Positions 46,764-55,218 of a DNA stretch of 64,000 nt are shown piece after piece (the first letter of the stretch is position 1; every line of letters begins with the position of its first letter). Made by a program: the position numbers and the translations under genes. Under the pieces are notes generated by a model, which saw only the letters and a list, made by a program, of their open reading frames with translations, did not search any database and had not been told where the DNA came from. Origin of the DNA: an uncultured Duncaniella sp. (lineage in GTDB: Bacteria > Bacteroidota > Bacteroidia > Bacteroidales > Muribaculaceae); contig CAJUKP010000006.1 of NCBI GenBank assembly GCA_910587165.1, forward strand, positions 62,001-126,000, in the 5' to 3' direction.

Positions 46764-46806
46764 GGGAGTCATAGGCCGTTCCGCCCCTATGGCTCCCTTG
46801 TTCTTT
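46764..46806 (+). terminator. Hairpin terminator after the OPT gene
   Basis: GGGAGTCATAGG pairs with CCTATGGCTCCC (12 bp, one G-U) around a 10-nt loop; the T-tract that follows is weak and interrupted. Confidence 0.6.
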
Positions 46807-46824
46807 CCATAGACTTCATCTGCA

Positions 46825-48114
46825 ATGAAACCCATTGACCGCGAGATCCTGTACTTTGCCATTCCTTCGATAGTCACAAACATAACCACGCCACTTCTTG
46901 CCCTGATGGATGTGGCCATCGTCGGACACATGGGTCACGCATCCTACATAGCAGCCATAGCTGTAGGAGGAACCATTTTCAACATGATCTACTGGCTTTT
47001 CGGCTTCCTGCGCATGGGCACGAGCGGACTTTCGGCAAGAGCCCACGGATCGGCCGACAAGGAAGAGGAGAATCTTGTGCTGTCACGCGGACTGCTTGTA
47101 GCCGTGACCGCATCTTTGCTGCTGATAGCACTGTCGGGTATAATAGGTCCGCTGTCACTCCGTATAATGGATGTGGACGGTGATGTAGGTATGATGGTCG
47201 ATACGTATTTCCGCATTCTCATCTGGGGCGCGCCGGCTGTATTGATCACCTATACACTATCCGGATGGTTTCTCGGTCTCAGACATCCGGCAGCTCCCAT
47301 GTGGGTATCACTGGTGATCAACGTCTCCAATATCGTCATAAGCCTCATCCTTGTCTATTGTTTCGGCATGAAGATAGAAGGTGTGGCCACAGGCACACTT
47401 TCCGCACAATGGCTCGGAGCTGTCACCTCGGTAGCAATCGCCATACGTCACCACTCCCCTGCCATACCCGGATTCAGCAAGATTCTCCACCTCGCCGAAC
47501 TGAAACGATTCTTCGCGGTCAATGCCGACATATTCCTGCGCACACTATGCCTCATTGCTGTGACTGTATGGTTCACACGCTCCGGAGCTGAACAAGGCAC
47601 ATTGACGCTTGCTGTCAACACCCTGCTCATGCAATTCTTCGTTTTCTTCTCTTACTTCATGGATGGATTTGCCTTTGCCGGAGAGTCGATAAGCGGAAAC
47701 CGTGCAGGCGCACGCGATATAGACGGATTACGCATAGCCGTCAATGCCCTTCTGAAATTCGGTGTCATCACGGCCTTGATATTCACACTGGTCTATACAG
47801 TATGTGGAGATGTGATAATCGGAATGTTGAGCGATGATATGACAGTGAGGGAAGCATCACGCGAATTCCGCCTGTGGGTACTTACAGTCCCCGCCGCAGG
47901 ATTTCTCGCTTTCACATGGGACGGTGTCTTCATCGGACTGACAGCCACACGCCCCATGCTATTCTCAGTATTGTTCGCAACCATCATTTTCTTCATAATA
48001 TATTTCCTGTTTTTCCCGGTCTTCGGCAACCATGCCTTATGGGGGGCATTTGTAACTTACCTTGTGCTCAGAGGAATCATTCTCTCGATAGCCTATCGGG
48101 GTATAAAAGTGTAA
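46825..48114 (+). CDS. MATE family efflux transporter
   Basis: A 429-residue, 12-helix cation-coupled exporter of the MATE/DinF branch. It begins MKPIDREILYFAIPSIVTNI, with TPLLALMDVAIVGHMG near residue 20 and GTIFNMIYWLFGFLRMGTSG, both typical of DinF-like members. The substrate (drugs or metabolites) is unknown. It lies downstream of a hairpin and has no obvious promoter. Confidence 0.88.
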   Translation: MKPIDREILYFAIPSIVTNITTPLLALMDVAIVGHMGHASYIAAIAVGGTIFNMIYWLFGFLRMGTSGLSARAHGSADKEEENLVLSRGLLVAVTASLLLIALSGIIGPLSLRIMDVDGDVGMMVDTYFRILIWGAPAVLITYTLSGWFLGLRHPAAPMWVSLVINVSNIVISLILVYCFGMKIEGVATGTLSAQWLGAVTSVAIAIRHHSPAIPGFSKILHLAELKRFFAVNADIFLRTLCLIAVTVWFTRSGAEQGTLTLAVNTLLMQFFVFFSYFMDGFAFAGESISGNRAGARDIDGLRIAVNALLKFGVITALIFTLVYTVCGDVIIGMLSDDMTVREASREFRLWVLTVPAAGFLAFTWDGVFIGLTATRPMLFSVLFATIIFFIIYFLFFPVFGNHALWGAFVTYLVLRGIILSIAYRGIKV

Positions 48115-48204
48115 TTTTTACATTTTTTCACCAAATGTTATCTAAACCTTTTGGCATCTTCCAAGTCAAAGAGATAACTGAACCGAAAACATTCAACTAT
48201 CGAG

Positions 48205-50991
48205 ATGAGATCCCTTGCACGCGCAACCGCTACCCTGATGAGCCTTATGCTCACTACATTCATAGCTATTTCAGCCAATATCACAGGTCTTGTCAAAGAC
48301 CGTGACACCAACGAGCCTCTCATGGAAGCATCGGTGAAACTGCTGGCAGCCAAAGATTCTTCATTTGTATCGGGTGTCACCACCGATCTCGACGGTAAAT
48401 TCAAACTCGAAAACATTAAGAAAGGGAGCTATCTCCTCGAGATAACCTATATCGGTTACTCCGATCACGAACAGAAAGTGACCGTCGGGAATTCCAATCT
48501 CAGACTTGGAGCCATCACGATGAAAGAATCGTCGCATCTGCTTGGCGAAGTGAGTGTAGTGGCCACGAAGACACCCATAAAAGTGATGGAGGATACTGTT
48601 GAATACAACGCTGATTCCTACCATACCCAACCCAATGCTGTGGTAGAGGACCTTCTCAAGCGCCTGCCGGGTGTTGAGGTTGACAGTGACGGCAAAATCA
48701 CCGCCAACGGAAAATCAATCTCAAAGATTCTCATCGACGGCAAGGAATTTTTCAGCGATGACCCTCAGGTAGCATCCAAGAACCTTCCCGCCAGCATGAT
48801 TGACAAACTTCAGGTTGTGGACCGCAAGAGCGATGAAGCCCGGCTTACCGGTGTGGACGATGGCGAGGATGAGACCGTTATCAATCTTACAGTCAAAAGA
48901 GGAATGAACCAGGGATGGTTCGGAACTGCCGAAGCCGGCTACGGAACCGACGACCGGTATGCGGCCTCATTCAATGTCAACCGATTCTGGAACGGCAACC
49001 AGCTCACACTGCTCGGCAATCTGAACAACACGAACCAACTTGGATTCACCGACAGCAACGGCAACCGTTTCCGCCGTTTCGGAGGCAACCGCGGTATAAC
49101 CACCTCTCGCGCATTCGGAATCAACTTCAATGTCGGAAATGAGGAAATTTTCCGTATTGGCGGTGATGTCATGTACTCCAACACCGACCGCTACACACGC
49201 AACCGTCAGGACAAACAGTGGCTTTTCACCGACTCGACAAGCTTCGAGAACATCCGAAGGATAGCACGTGACCGTGGCAACAACATAAGAGGTGATTTCA
49301 GGATGGTGTGGAAACCGGACTCATTCAATACACTCGAATTCCGCCCGAACTTCTCATATAACCACAACAAGTCATACTCCGACGAGACAAGAGCCAACAT
49401 TTCGGGAGAACTCAAGCCTGTGAGCGATGCCAGAAACTCCGACTCAAGCCGTGGCGATTCATACGAATTCGCAGGACGTCTCATATATTCTCACCGTTTC
49501 CGCAATCGTCCGGGGCGCTCCTTCTCCGCTATGGTGAACTATCAGTTCTCGAATGTCCGCGAGAAAGCCAACTCCTTATCCGACATTATATATCATCTGA
49601 TGGATACGGAGGAGATTCTCGACCAGTATGACGACAACAGGACATGGAGCAATTCCGTGCGCTCACGCGTCACATGGACAGAACCGATCGGCAAACCGGA
49701 CAACGGTCACTCACTGGAATTCAGCTACCGCATGAACTACCGTTGGAACAACGCCGACAAATTTACCTACAATATCCCGGAAGGATATGATCTCGACATA
49801 TTGCCTCCTCCCGGCATAGATCCGGATCCGGAATACTCCAACTCCTTCCGCAACAACTTCTTCAATCAGGATATCAGCCTGGGTTACCGCAAAAACTCGA
49901 AGCAGCTCAACTTCAACGCCGGTATCTCGCTTGTGCCATCCATGTCAAAGTCGACAGACCTGATCAACTCTGACAGGAATATCGCCACACGCTGGGTCTG
50001 GAATTTCGCCCCCTACATGAGAATGCGCTACAAATTCTCGAAACACCGTTCGCTGCAGGCCAACTATCGCGGCCGGTCCTCACAGCCTTCCATGAGCCAG
50101 CTCCAGCCCGTGGATGACATCTCTGACCCTCTGAACATAAAACGAGGAAATCCGGACCTTGACCCCTCGTTTTCCCATAGCCTCAATGTGCGCTTCCAGG
50201 ATTTCAACCCTGAGGCCCAGCGCTCGATCATGTTGATGGCCGATTTCAGCTTCACACAGAACGCCATTATCTCCAAGACAATATTTGACAAGGAGACTTC
50301 AGGACGTCTGACCACCTATGTCAACGTCAACGGTGTCTGGTCAGGCCGACTCATGAACATGATGTCAATGCCTCTCCGCAACAAGAAATGGATGATCTCC
50401 AACCACATCTTCGGAAATGCCAACCACAACATCGGTTTCAATAACGGCGAGCGCAACGCCTCGATGTCAATCAACATTTTCGAAAGTCCGGGCATATCAT
50501 TCCGTCCTGACAACTTCGAGTTCGAACTTCGTCCGCAGTATGGCATACAGCTCACTCACAATTCACTTCAGAGCAGCAACAATATGACCGTACACCGTTA
50601 CGGAGGACGATTTGACGCCACATACTACACCCCCTGGGGTCTCACGATCCAGTCGGATATCAACTATTCGGCCACTTCCGGATATTCCGCCGGTTATGAC
50701 ACGAAGACCTTGATGTGGAACGCATCGGTGTCACAGCAGTTCCTCCGCGACAAATCACTCACCCTCTCGGTCCGGGCATACGACCTCCTCAACCAACGCA
50801 AGAGCGTAAACCGAACCGTGACGGCCAACTATATCGAAGATATAGATTACAACACCCTCTCACGCTACTTCATGTTCACCGTGAGCTATCGTTTCAACAC
50901 TTTCGCCAAGGGCAACCAACCTTCCGGACACGGTGGAGACAGAATGAGACAGGGAGGTTTCGGCGGCCCGGGCCGCCCCCCGAGAAGATAG
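48205..50991 (+). CDS. TonB-type outer-membrane barrel protein with carboxypeptidase-regulatory domain
   Basis: A 928-residue outer-membrane protein. It has a signal peptide (RSLARATATLMSLMLTTFIA) and a carboxypeptidase regulatory-like domain (about 27-112, GLVKDRDTNEPLMEASVKLL). A plug-like region carries VEDLLKRLPGVEVDSDGKI and ILIDGKEFFSDDP. A large barrel (about 250-905) ends in a Gly/Arg/Pro-rich tail (GGDRMRQGGFGGPGRPPRR). There is no SusD partner, so it is not a standard SusC glycan importer. A strong terminator follows. Confidence 0.88.
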   Translation: MRSLARATATLMSLMLTTFIAISANITGLVKDRDTNEPLMEASVKLLAAKDSSFVSGVTTDLDGKFKLENIKKGSYLLEITYIGYSDHEQKVTVGNSNLRLGAITMKESSHLLGEVSVVATKTPIKVMEDTVEYNADSYHTQPNAVVEDLLKRLPGVEVDSDGKITANGKSISKILIDGKEFFSDDPQVASKNLPASMIDKLQVVDRKSDEARLTGVDDGEDETVINLTVKRGMNQGWFGTAEAGYGTDDRYAASFNVNRFWNGNQLTLLGNLNNTNQLGFTDSNGNRFRRFGGNRGITTSRAFGINFNVGNEEIFRIGGDVMYSNTDRYTRNRQDKQWLFTDSTSFENIRRIARDRGNNIRGDFRMVWKPDSFNTLEFRPNFSYNHNKSYSDETRANISGELKPVSDARNSDSSRGDSYEFAGRLIYSHRFRNRPGRSFSAMVNYQFSNVREKANSLSDIIYHLMDTEEILDQYDDNRTWSNSVRSRVTWTEPIGKPDNGHSLEFSYRMNYRWNNADKFTYNIPEGYDLDILPPPGIDPDPEYSNSFRNNFFNQDISLGYRKNSKQLNFNAGISLVPSMSKSTDLINSDRNIATRWVWNFAPYMRMRYKFSKHRSLQANYRGRSSQPSMSQLQPVDDISDPLNIKRGNPDLDPSFSHSLNVRFQDFNPEAQRSIMLMADFSFTQNAIISKTIFDKETSGRLTTYVNVNGVWSGRLMNMMSMPLRNKKWMISNHIFGNANHNIGFNNGERNASMSINIFESPGISFRPDNFEFELRPQYGIQLTHNSLQSSNNMTVHRYGGRFDATYYTPWGLTIQSDINYSATSGYSAGYDTKTLMWNASVSQQFLRDKSLTLSVRAYDLLNQRKSVNRTVTANYIEDIDYNTLSRYFMFTVSYRFNTFAKGNQPSGHGGDRMRQGGFGGPGRPPRR

Positions 50992-51023
50992 GTTACTGTT
51001 TTATATATGATAGGTTGATAGAT

Positions 51024-51060
51024 GCGGTGTTGGCGATTGTTATCGTCGACACCGTTTTTT
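51024..51060 (+). terminator. Strong terminator after the TonB-type gene
   Basis: GCGGTGTTGGCGAT pairs with ATCGTCGACACCGT (14 bp with G-U pairs) around TGTT and is followed by TTTTTT. Confidence 0.9.
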
Positions 51061-51129
51061 CATTACACCTGATTATCAGATTCAAGCCATCAGGACGTCG
51101 ATTTTACTTGATAAAAAATGCCTCCTGCT

Positions 51130-51161
51130 CTTGCAACATTAAACGAAAAGCAGTACCTTTG
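51130..51161 (+). promoter_or_regulatory. Promoter of the structured small RNA
   Basis: CTTG (51130-51133), a 20-nt spacer and TACCTTTG (51154-51161). The predicted start near 51166 falls just before the 5' strand of the RNA closing stem. Confidence 0.7.
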
Positions 51162-51165
51162 CGTT

Positions 51166-51367
51166 ATAAAAATACCGGATCACATCAGAGACGATTGGGA
51201 AACTCTTCAATTTATTCTGAAATACCGAGACAAGCTTCGTCGCCCAATGGCGGGCCTCAGCTTCCTTAGGGAAGAGGCTTCAAAACCCGGAGGATTACAG
51301 CGGTCGGCAAGCACTCAAATCCTGTCACTCGGAGTTTCATCATCTTGCTCTGATGTGGTCTTTTTTT
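51166..51367 (+). ncRNA. Structured small RNA, 6S-like candidate
   Basis: A non-coding transcript of about 200 nt. Its 5' end GATCACATCAGAG (51178-51190) pairs with 3' CTCTGATGTGGTC (51348-51360; 13 bp with one G-U), directly followed by seven T residues. Further inward, GAAACTC (51199-51205) pairs with GAGTTTC (51332-51338) and CCGAG (51225-51229) with CTCGG (51328-51332). A central hairpin GCCT-CAG-CTTCC-TTAG-GGAAG-AGGC (51254-51278) forms the apex. This closing stem, internal loops and apical hairpin at 6S size suggest 6S RNA (Bacteroidales type), but the class is unproven. It ends 17 nt before the FKBP ATG. Confidence 0.6.
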
Positions 51368-51384
51368 GTATCCCAACCTCAACC

Positions 51385-51783
51385 ATGGCAAAGCAGGAAT
51401 ACATCACTAGAAACCGCGAATGGCTTCTCGAGAAAGCCAAGGAAACCGGAGTGAAGCCCCTTGACAAAGGGATTTTCTACAAAGTAATAAAGAAAGGGAA
51501 CCAGGCCTCACCGACACCCAACAGAGGGAGCGTCGTGACAGCCCACTACACCGGCAAGACTATCAATGGAAAGACATTCGACAGCAGCCGCGGAGGAGTG
51601 GCTCCCGCATTTCGCCTTAGGGAGTTGATTCCCGGTTGGATCATTGCCCTGCAGCAGATGCACATAGGTGACAAATGGGAGATTTACATACCTGCCGAAC
51701 AGGGTTATGGAAAGCTGAACCAGCCCGGCATCCCGGGAGGATCGACACTCATATTCGAAATTGAACTGATCGGGATTGCCTGA
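51385..51783 (+). CDS. FKBP-type peptidyl-prolyl isomerase
   Basis: A 132-residue FKBP that accelerates proline isomerisation during folding. It contains GSVVTAHYTGKTINGKTFDSS, REL-IPGWIIALQQM and YGKLNQPGIPGGSTLIFEIEL, with most of the conserved aromatic pocket. It begins MAKQEYITRNREWLLEKA; an in-frame extension upstream to 51118 runs through the small RNA and is rejected. There is no signal peptide, so it is probably cytosolic. It may be transcribed by read-through from the small-RNA promoter. Confidence 0.9.
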   Translation: MAKQEYITRNREWLLEKAKETGVKPLDKGIFYKVIKKGNQASPTPNRGSVVTAHYTGKTINGKTFDSSRGGVAPAFRLRELIPGWIIALQQMHIGDKWEIYIPAEQGYGKLNQPGIPGGSTLIFEIELIGIA

Positions 51784-51794
51784 CAGTGCTGAGT

Positions 51795-52715
51795 TCAGAG
51801 AAGATCAACACGTAAACCCTCGTTGGCAAGCGTCACATCCGGAAATATTTCCTGCGCTTCCTTGAGCAGTATATCCTCGCCATGTATGTATCTCTTGGAG
51901 AAATGACCGATGATCAACCGGCGGGCTCCGGCTTTGGCCGCCACATCGGCCGCCTGGGCTGCCGTAGAGTGGCCACGGTCACGCGCCTGTGCCGCCAATG
52001 ATGAATCATAAGTGGCTTCATGATACACGGTATCCACACCCTCTATATCACGGGCCACCCTCAGAGAATGGAGAGTATCACTGCAATAGGCATAGCTGAT
52101 GCTCGGATCGGCAGGCGACGTCAGCGCCGCGTTGGGTATCACCGTCCCGTCAGCCTTCACATAGTCAGCACCTTCCTTGATCTCCTGCAGCTTTGACACA
52201 GGGATATCATGAAACTTCACCATATCACCTTTCAGATGACGCAGCTTGGGCTTCTCGCGGAATATATATCCCGTGCATTCCGTGCGGTGGTAAAGAGGAA
52301 AGGTCTCCACAGTCAGGGCTGAGTCCTCATAGACCACCCTACGCTCACCCGGCTCTATGATGTCATATTCTATCTCGAACGATGAGTCCCTGTTGAAGAA
52401 ATCCATCCACTGCTTGAGCAGTTCAGCTCCCTTCCGGAAAATGTGGATGGTCACCTTACCCTGTACCTCATGAAGCGACATCGTGGACAGTAGTCCGGGC
52501 AGACCGAAAAGATGGTCGCCATGAAGATGGGAGATGAATATATGCCCGAGGCGTGAGAATTTCAAGCCCTGGCGACGGAATTGTGACTGTGCGCCCTCAC
52601 CGCAGTCGATCATGAAGAGTTTATCTCTGAAGTCGACCACCTGACATGAAGGCTGATGCCGCGCCGATGGAGTGGCGGATCCGCATCCGAGTATAATGAC
52701 CTGAAATTTTGCCAT
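51795..52715 (-). CDS. rnz: Ribonuclease Z
   Basis: RNase Z is the zinc metallo-beta-lactamase-fold endonuclease that trims tRNA 3' ends. The 306-residue short form shows the metal motif SHLHGDH (His63, His65, Asp67, His68), the C-terminal HSTAAQAADVAAKAGA region and IGHFSKRY. A -7 box ends 4 nt before the ATG, which fixes the start and implies a leaderless mRNA. Confidence 0.95.
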   Translation of the reverse strand: MAKFQVIILGCGSATPSARHQPSCQVVDFRDKLFMIDCGEGAQSQFRRQGLKFSRLGHIFISHLHGDHLFGLPGLLSTMSLHEVQGKVTIHIFRKGAELLKQWMDFFNRDSSFEIEYDIIEPGERRVVYEDSALTVETFPLYHRTECTGYIFREKPKLRHLKGDMVKFHDIPVSKLQEIKEGADYVKADGTVIPNAALTSPADPSISYAYCSDTLHSLRVARDIEGVDTVYHEATYDSSLAAQARDRGHSTAAQAADVAAKAGARRLIIGHFSKRYIHGEDILLKEAQEIFPDVTLANEGLRVDLL

Positions 52716-52719
52716 ATCA

Positions 52720-52727
52720 CAAAGTTA
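52720..52727 (-). promoter_or_regulatory. rnz -7 box, leaderless
   Basis: TAACTTTG on the minus strand with only 4 nt between it and the ATG. The -33 region is not consensus. Confidence 0.6.
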
Positions 52728-52813
52728 TATGTTTTTTTCTTCCCTGAAAAGCAAAATAAGTTTAAAAATAGCTTGGAAGTTGGGTTTTACAAGCATCATA
52801 TACCCTACCTGAC

Positions 52814-52848
52814 ACAGAAAGAGCCTCCGGGATGGAGACTCCTTCTGT
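52814..52848. terminator. Hairpin between the small minus gene and rnz
   Basis: ACAGAA-GAG-CTCC and GGAG-CTC-TTCTGT form an interrupted stem around GGGAT. It lies just past the stop of the 52871 gene but has no T-tract on the minus strand, so terminator function is only possible. Confidence 0.4.
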
Positions 52849-52870
52849 ATATTTTTAGCGACCATTGATG

Positions 52871-53107
52871 TCACTTTCCTGCATATCCGAGCACTGTGGG
52901 GCTCTCTATGTCCACCCCATATTCTCCTGCTTTCTCAAGAATCGCTCTCGCCAGCTTAGGTTTAAGCTCCTCGGGGCAGTATCTGAAATATGCCTCGGCG
53001 GCGCGCACATGAGCAGCGTCAGGCATGGGATATTCCCTCCGCTCAGGCAGTCCGAACACGCTGTCGGGCAACTCTCGGCGCTCCTCGGTGTTAATCTTGT
53101 CTGACAT
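52871..53107 (-). CDS. Small conserved protein, DUF6582-like
   Basis: A 78-residue soluble protein. The segment LPDSVFGLPERREYPMPDAAHVRAAEAYF (as LPDSVFGLPERR, YPMPDAAHVRAAEAYF) matches a short motif that I recall from many bacterial and phage small proteins of unknown function. It has no membrane segment. It is upstream of rnz on the same strand but about 155 bp away. Confidence 0.65.
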   Translation of the reverse strand: MSDKINTEERRELPDSVFGLPERREYPMPDAAHVRAAEAYFRYCPEELKPKLARAILEKAGEYGVDIESPTVLGYAGK

Positions 53108-53120
53108 GGATGCGATTCCT

Positions 53121-53636
53121 TTAAAGATTCAGACGGAAACCGACCTGGATAAGACCCTGGGCACCATAGCCGAACTCTCCGAACATCGTAGCGACTCTCG
53201 AGATACCCACCTCAGCACCGATCGGCGAGAGCTGGAATGCGAAATAGCTCTTGTTCTTGCTGTAACCGTCCCATGAGATATGGGTGATGTCGGCACCGAG
53301 CGCTCCGTGGGCATAGAGCCTCACGATTGAATTGCGCCAATAGTCATACTTGCCGTTGAACATGATCACATGATAGTAGGCATTGGCGTCATCAGTGTGC
53401 TTATAGGAAGCGGAAGAGAATGTATAGGTGAAACCAATCGAAAACTTAGGCATGATCTTGAAATTCACACCGGCGGTGATAGCACCCCACGCGTTGTTGA
53501 TGGAACCGCCGTCATGCATATCCGAGCAATCCATCTGGGTATAACCTCCGTAGCCGATCTGAAGCTGGGTTGTCTGAGCTTTCGCGCCGATAGCGAGGCC
53601 TAATACGGCACACATGATGAGAAGAAGCTTTTTCAT
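53121..53636 (-). CDS. Small outer-membrane beta-barrel protein
   Basis: A 171-residue protein with a clear signal peptide (KKLLLIMCAVLGLAIGAKAQ, cleaved near residue 21). Amphipathic strands with many Tyr/Phe follow, ending in GLIQVGFRLNL with a terminal aromatic-hydrophobic strand. It resembles 8-stranded OmpW/OmpX-size barrels. The function is unknown. The next minus gene starts 13 bp downstream. Confidence 0.75.
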   Translation of the reverse strand: MKKLLLIMCAVLGLAIGAKAQTTQLQIGYGGYTQMDCSDMHDGGSINNAWGAITAGVNFKIMPKFSIGFTYTFSSASYKHTDDANAYYHVIMFNGKYDYWRNSIVRLYAHGALGADITHISWDGYSKNKSYFAFQLSPIGAEVGISRVATMFGEFGYGAQGLIQVGFRLNL

Positions 53637-53725
53637 AAACGAAACAGTATGTTAAAGTGAGTAAATTTTTCTTTCAAAATTTCTAACACCATTTATCGGG
53701 AAATAGTTCTACGGAGAATGTATAT

Positions 53726-53757
53726 TTTGGGCATTTCCCGGAAATTTGGTATTTTTG
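53726..53757 (+). promoter_or_regulatory. Nitroreductase promoter
   Basis: TTTG (53726-53729), a 20-nt spacer and TATTTTTG (53750-53757), full consensus. The ATG is 25 nt downstream. Confidence 0.75.
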
Positions 53758-53782
53758 CGACATATTTAAAGAATGGACTACA

Positions 53783-54532
53783 ATGGTAACAGATTATTTC
53801 AAGAACCGATACAGCATACGTGCATATAACCCTGACAGGGAGGTGAGCGGAGAACTTATCAATTCGCTGCTCGACAAGGCCATCCACGCCCCCAACACGG
53901 GAAATATGCAGACCTACAGCGTTATCGTCACCCGCGACCCCGAACAGATAGCACATCTGGCACCAAGCCATTTCAACCAGCCCGCCATCCGTGGAGCGAA
54001 AGCAGTGCTCACTTTCTGTCTCGACTTCAACAGATTCAATGCCTGGTGCCGCATAAATGGCACAGAGCCGGGTCTTGACAACCTTCAGGGCTTCGTATGG
54101 GGAGTGATCGACACTGCCATTTTCGCCCAGCAGTTCTGCACCGTGGCCGAGATGGAAGGGCTCGGGACCTGCTACCTCGGAACCACTACTTATAATGCAG
54201 GACAGATTGCCGAAACATTACGCTTGCCCAAAGAGGTTGTCCCGGTGATAACTGTCACGGTAGGCTATCCCGCCGAGCAGCCGGGAGTGCAGCCACGCCT
54301 GCCATTGAGCGCAGTGGTGCACACAGAGTTCTACGAAGAACCGGACGAGGCCGGAATCCGTGATATCTATGCCGAGGAGGAAGCACTTGAATCCAACCGC
54401 AGATTCGTCGCCGAGAACGGCAAGGACAGTCTCGCCGCAGTCTTCGCCGAGGTAAGATATCCGAGGAGTGCCAATGAGCAATTCTCACGCGTCTACAAGG
54501 AATTTCTAAAAAATCAGGGTATAGGAATATAA
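53783..54532 (+). CDS. NfsA/Frp-type nitroreductase
   Basis: A 249-residue FMN-dependent NAD(P)H oxidoreductase. It has the N-terminal RYSIRAYNPDREV motif, HAPNTGNMQTYSVIV (FMN binding), and GLGTCYLGTTTYN followed by VTVGYPAEQP. Such enzymes reduce nitro compounds, quinones or flavins; in anaerobes they activate metronidazole-type drugs. The physiological substrate is unknown. A TetR-type regulator follows. Confidence 0.86.
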   Translation: MVTDYFKNRYSIRAYNPDREVSGELINSLLDKAIHAPNTGNMQTYSVIVTRDPEQIAHLAPSHFNQPAIRGAKAVLTFCLDFNRFNAWCRINGTEPGLDNLQGFVWGVIDTAIFAQQFCTVAEMEGLGTCYLGTTTYNAGQIAETLRLPKEVVPVITVTVGYPAEQPGVQPRLPLSAVVHTEFYEEPDEAGIRDIYAEEEALESNRRFVAENGKDSLAAVFAEVRYPRSANEQFSRVYKEFLKNQGIGI

Positions 54533-54549
54533 TTTGCGGGGATTTTTCG

Positions 54550-54557
54550 TAACTTTG
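54550..54557 (+). promoter_or_regulatory. tetR-family gene -7 box
   Basis: TAACTTTG, 21 nt before the ATG at 54579. It excludes the in-frame start at 54534. Confidence 0.6.
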
Positions 54558-54578
54558 CACTCCAAACCATATCTGCCA

Positions 54579-55181
54579 ATGACCTCAATAGCAGCAAAAA
54601 CTCGCGAGAGGCTTCTTGACGTAGCGCGCCAACTGTTTGTCAGCAACGGCGTTGAGCGCACAACGATGAATGATATCGCCACCGCTTCCGACAAGGGGCG
54701 GCGCACTATCTACACCTATTTCAAAAACAAGAAGGAAATCTATGATGCAGTCATTGAGCGCGAGGCCGACGGAATCGTGAGCCGCCTCAAAGATGTGGTG
54801 GAGAGCGACCTCGCTCCCATCGACAAGCTCCGCAAGTTCATAAAAGCACGTTTCGAGATTGTTGATGACACCATATCGTCATCATCGACCACAAGTCAGC
54901 TCATATCATACATAACCTTTGATTACAAACGGCTTGAACGCATACGCCACATGGCCGTGCAGAAAGAGCGGGAGCTTTTCAGACTCATACTCGACAACGG
55001 AGTCCTCGACGGCACATTCGATGCCGGAGCGGCAGCAAATCTTCAGCCGGTGTACCAGATGATATTCCAGGGCGTAGACCTTTGCCGGCTGAGGAACTCT
55101 TATGAATCGGTAGGAGTCAACCCCGACACCATCTGTGACGAAGTGACTGAATTCATCTTATCACGTCTTGTCAAAAACTGA
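54579..55181 (+). CDS. TetR family transcriptional regulator
   Basis: A 200-residue repressor-type regulator. The N-terminal helix-turn-helix (about 8-55) is seen in RERLLDVARQLFVSNGVERT, TMNDIATASDKGRRTIYTYF and KNKKEIYDAVI. The variable C-terminal helical domain would bind a ligand. It lies between a nitroreductase and a FabG-like reductase (37 bp downstream), so it may control either or both. No perfect operator palindrome is evident around its promoter. Confidence 0.88.
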   Translation: MTSIAAKTRERLLDVARQLFVSNGVERTTMNDIATASDKGRRTIYTYFKNKKEIYDAVIEREADGIVSRLKDVVESDLAPIDKLRKFIKARFEIVDDTISSSSTTSQLISYITFDYKRLERIRHMAVQKERELFRLILDNGVLDGTFDAGAAANLQPVYQMIFQGVDLCRLRNSYESVGVNPDTICDEVTEFILSRLVKN

Positions 55182-55218
55182 ACTCATATTTCAACAAAAT
55201 AATCATAATCAAACCTAT

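Noticed and set aside
51241..51332. tRNA or tRNA-Sec-like segment (CTTCAAA loop, AATCCTGTCACTCGGAG end)
   Set aside because: The T-arm does not pair and no matching 5' acceptor strand exists. The bases pair better inside the long 6S-like hairpin.
51118..51384. N-terminal extension of the FKBP reading frame
   Set aside because: The extension is non-homologous, rich in Ser/Cys, and runs through the structured RNA and its T-tract. The family N-terminus begins at 51385.
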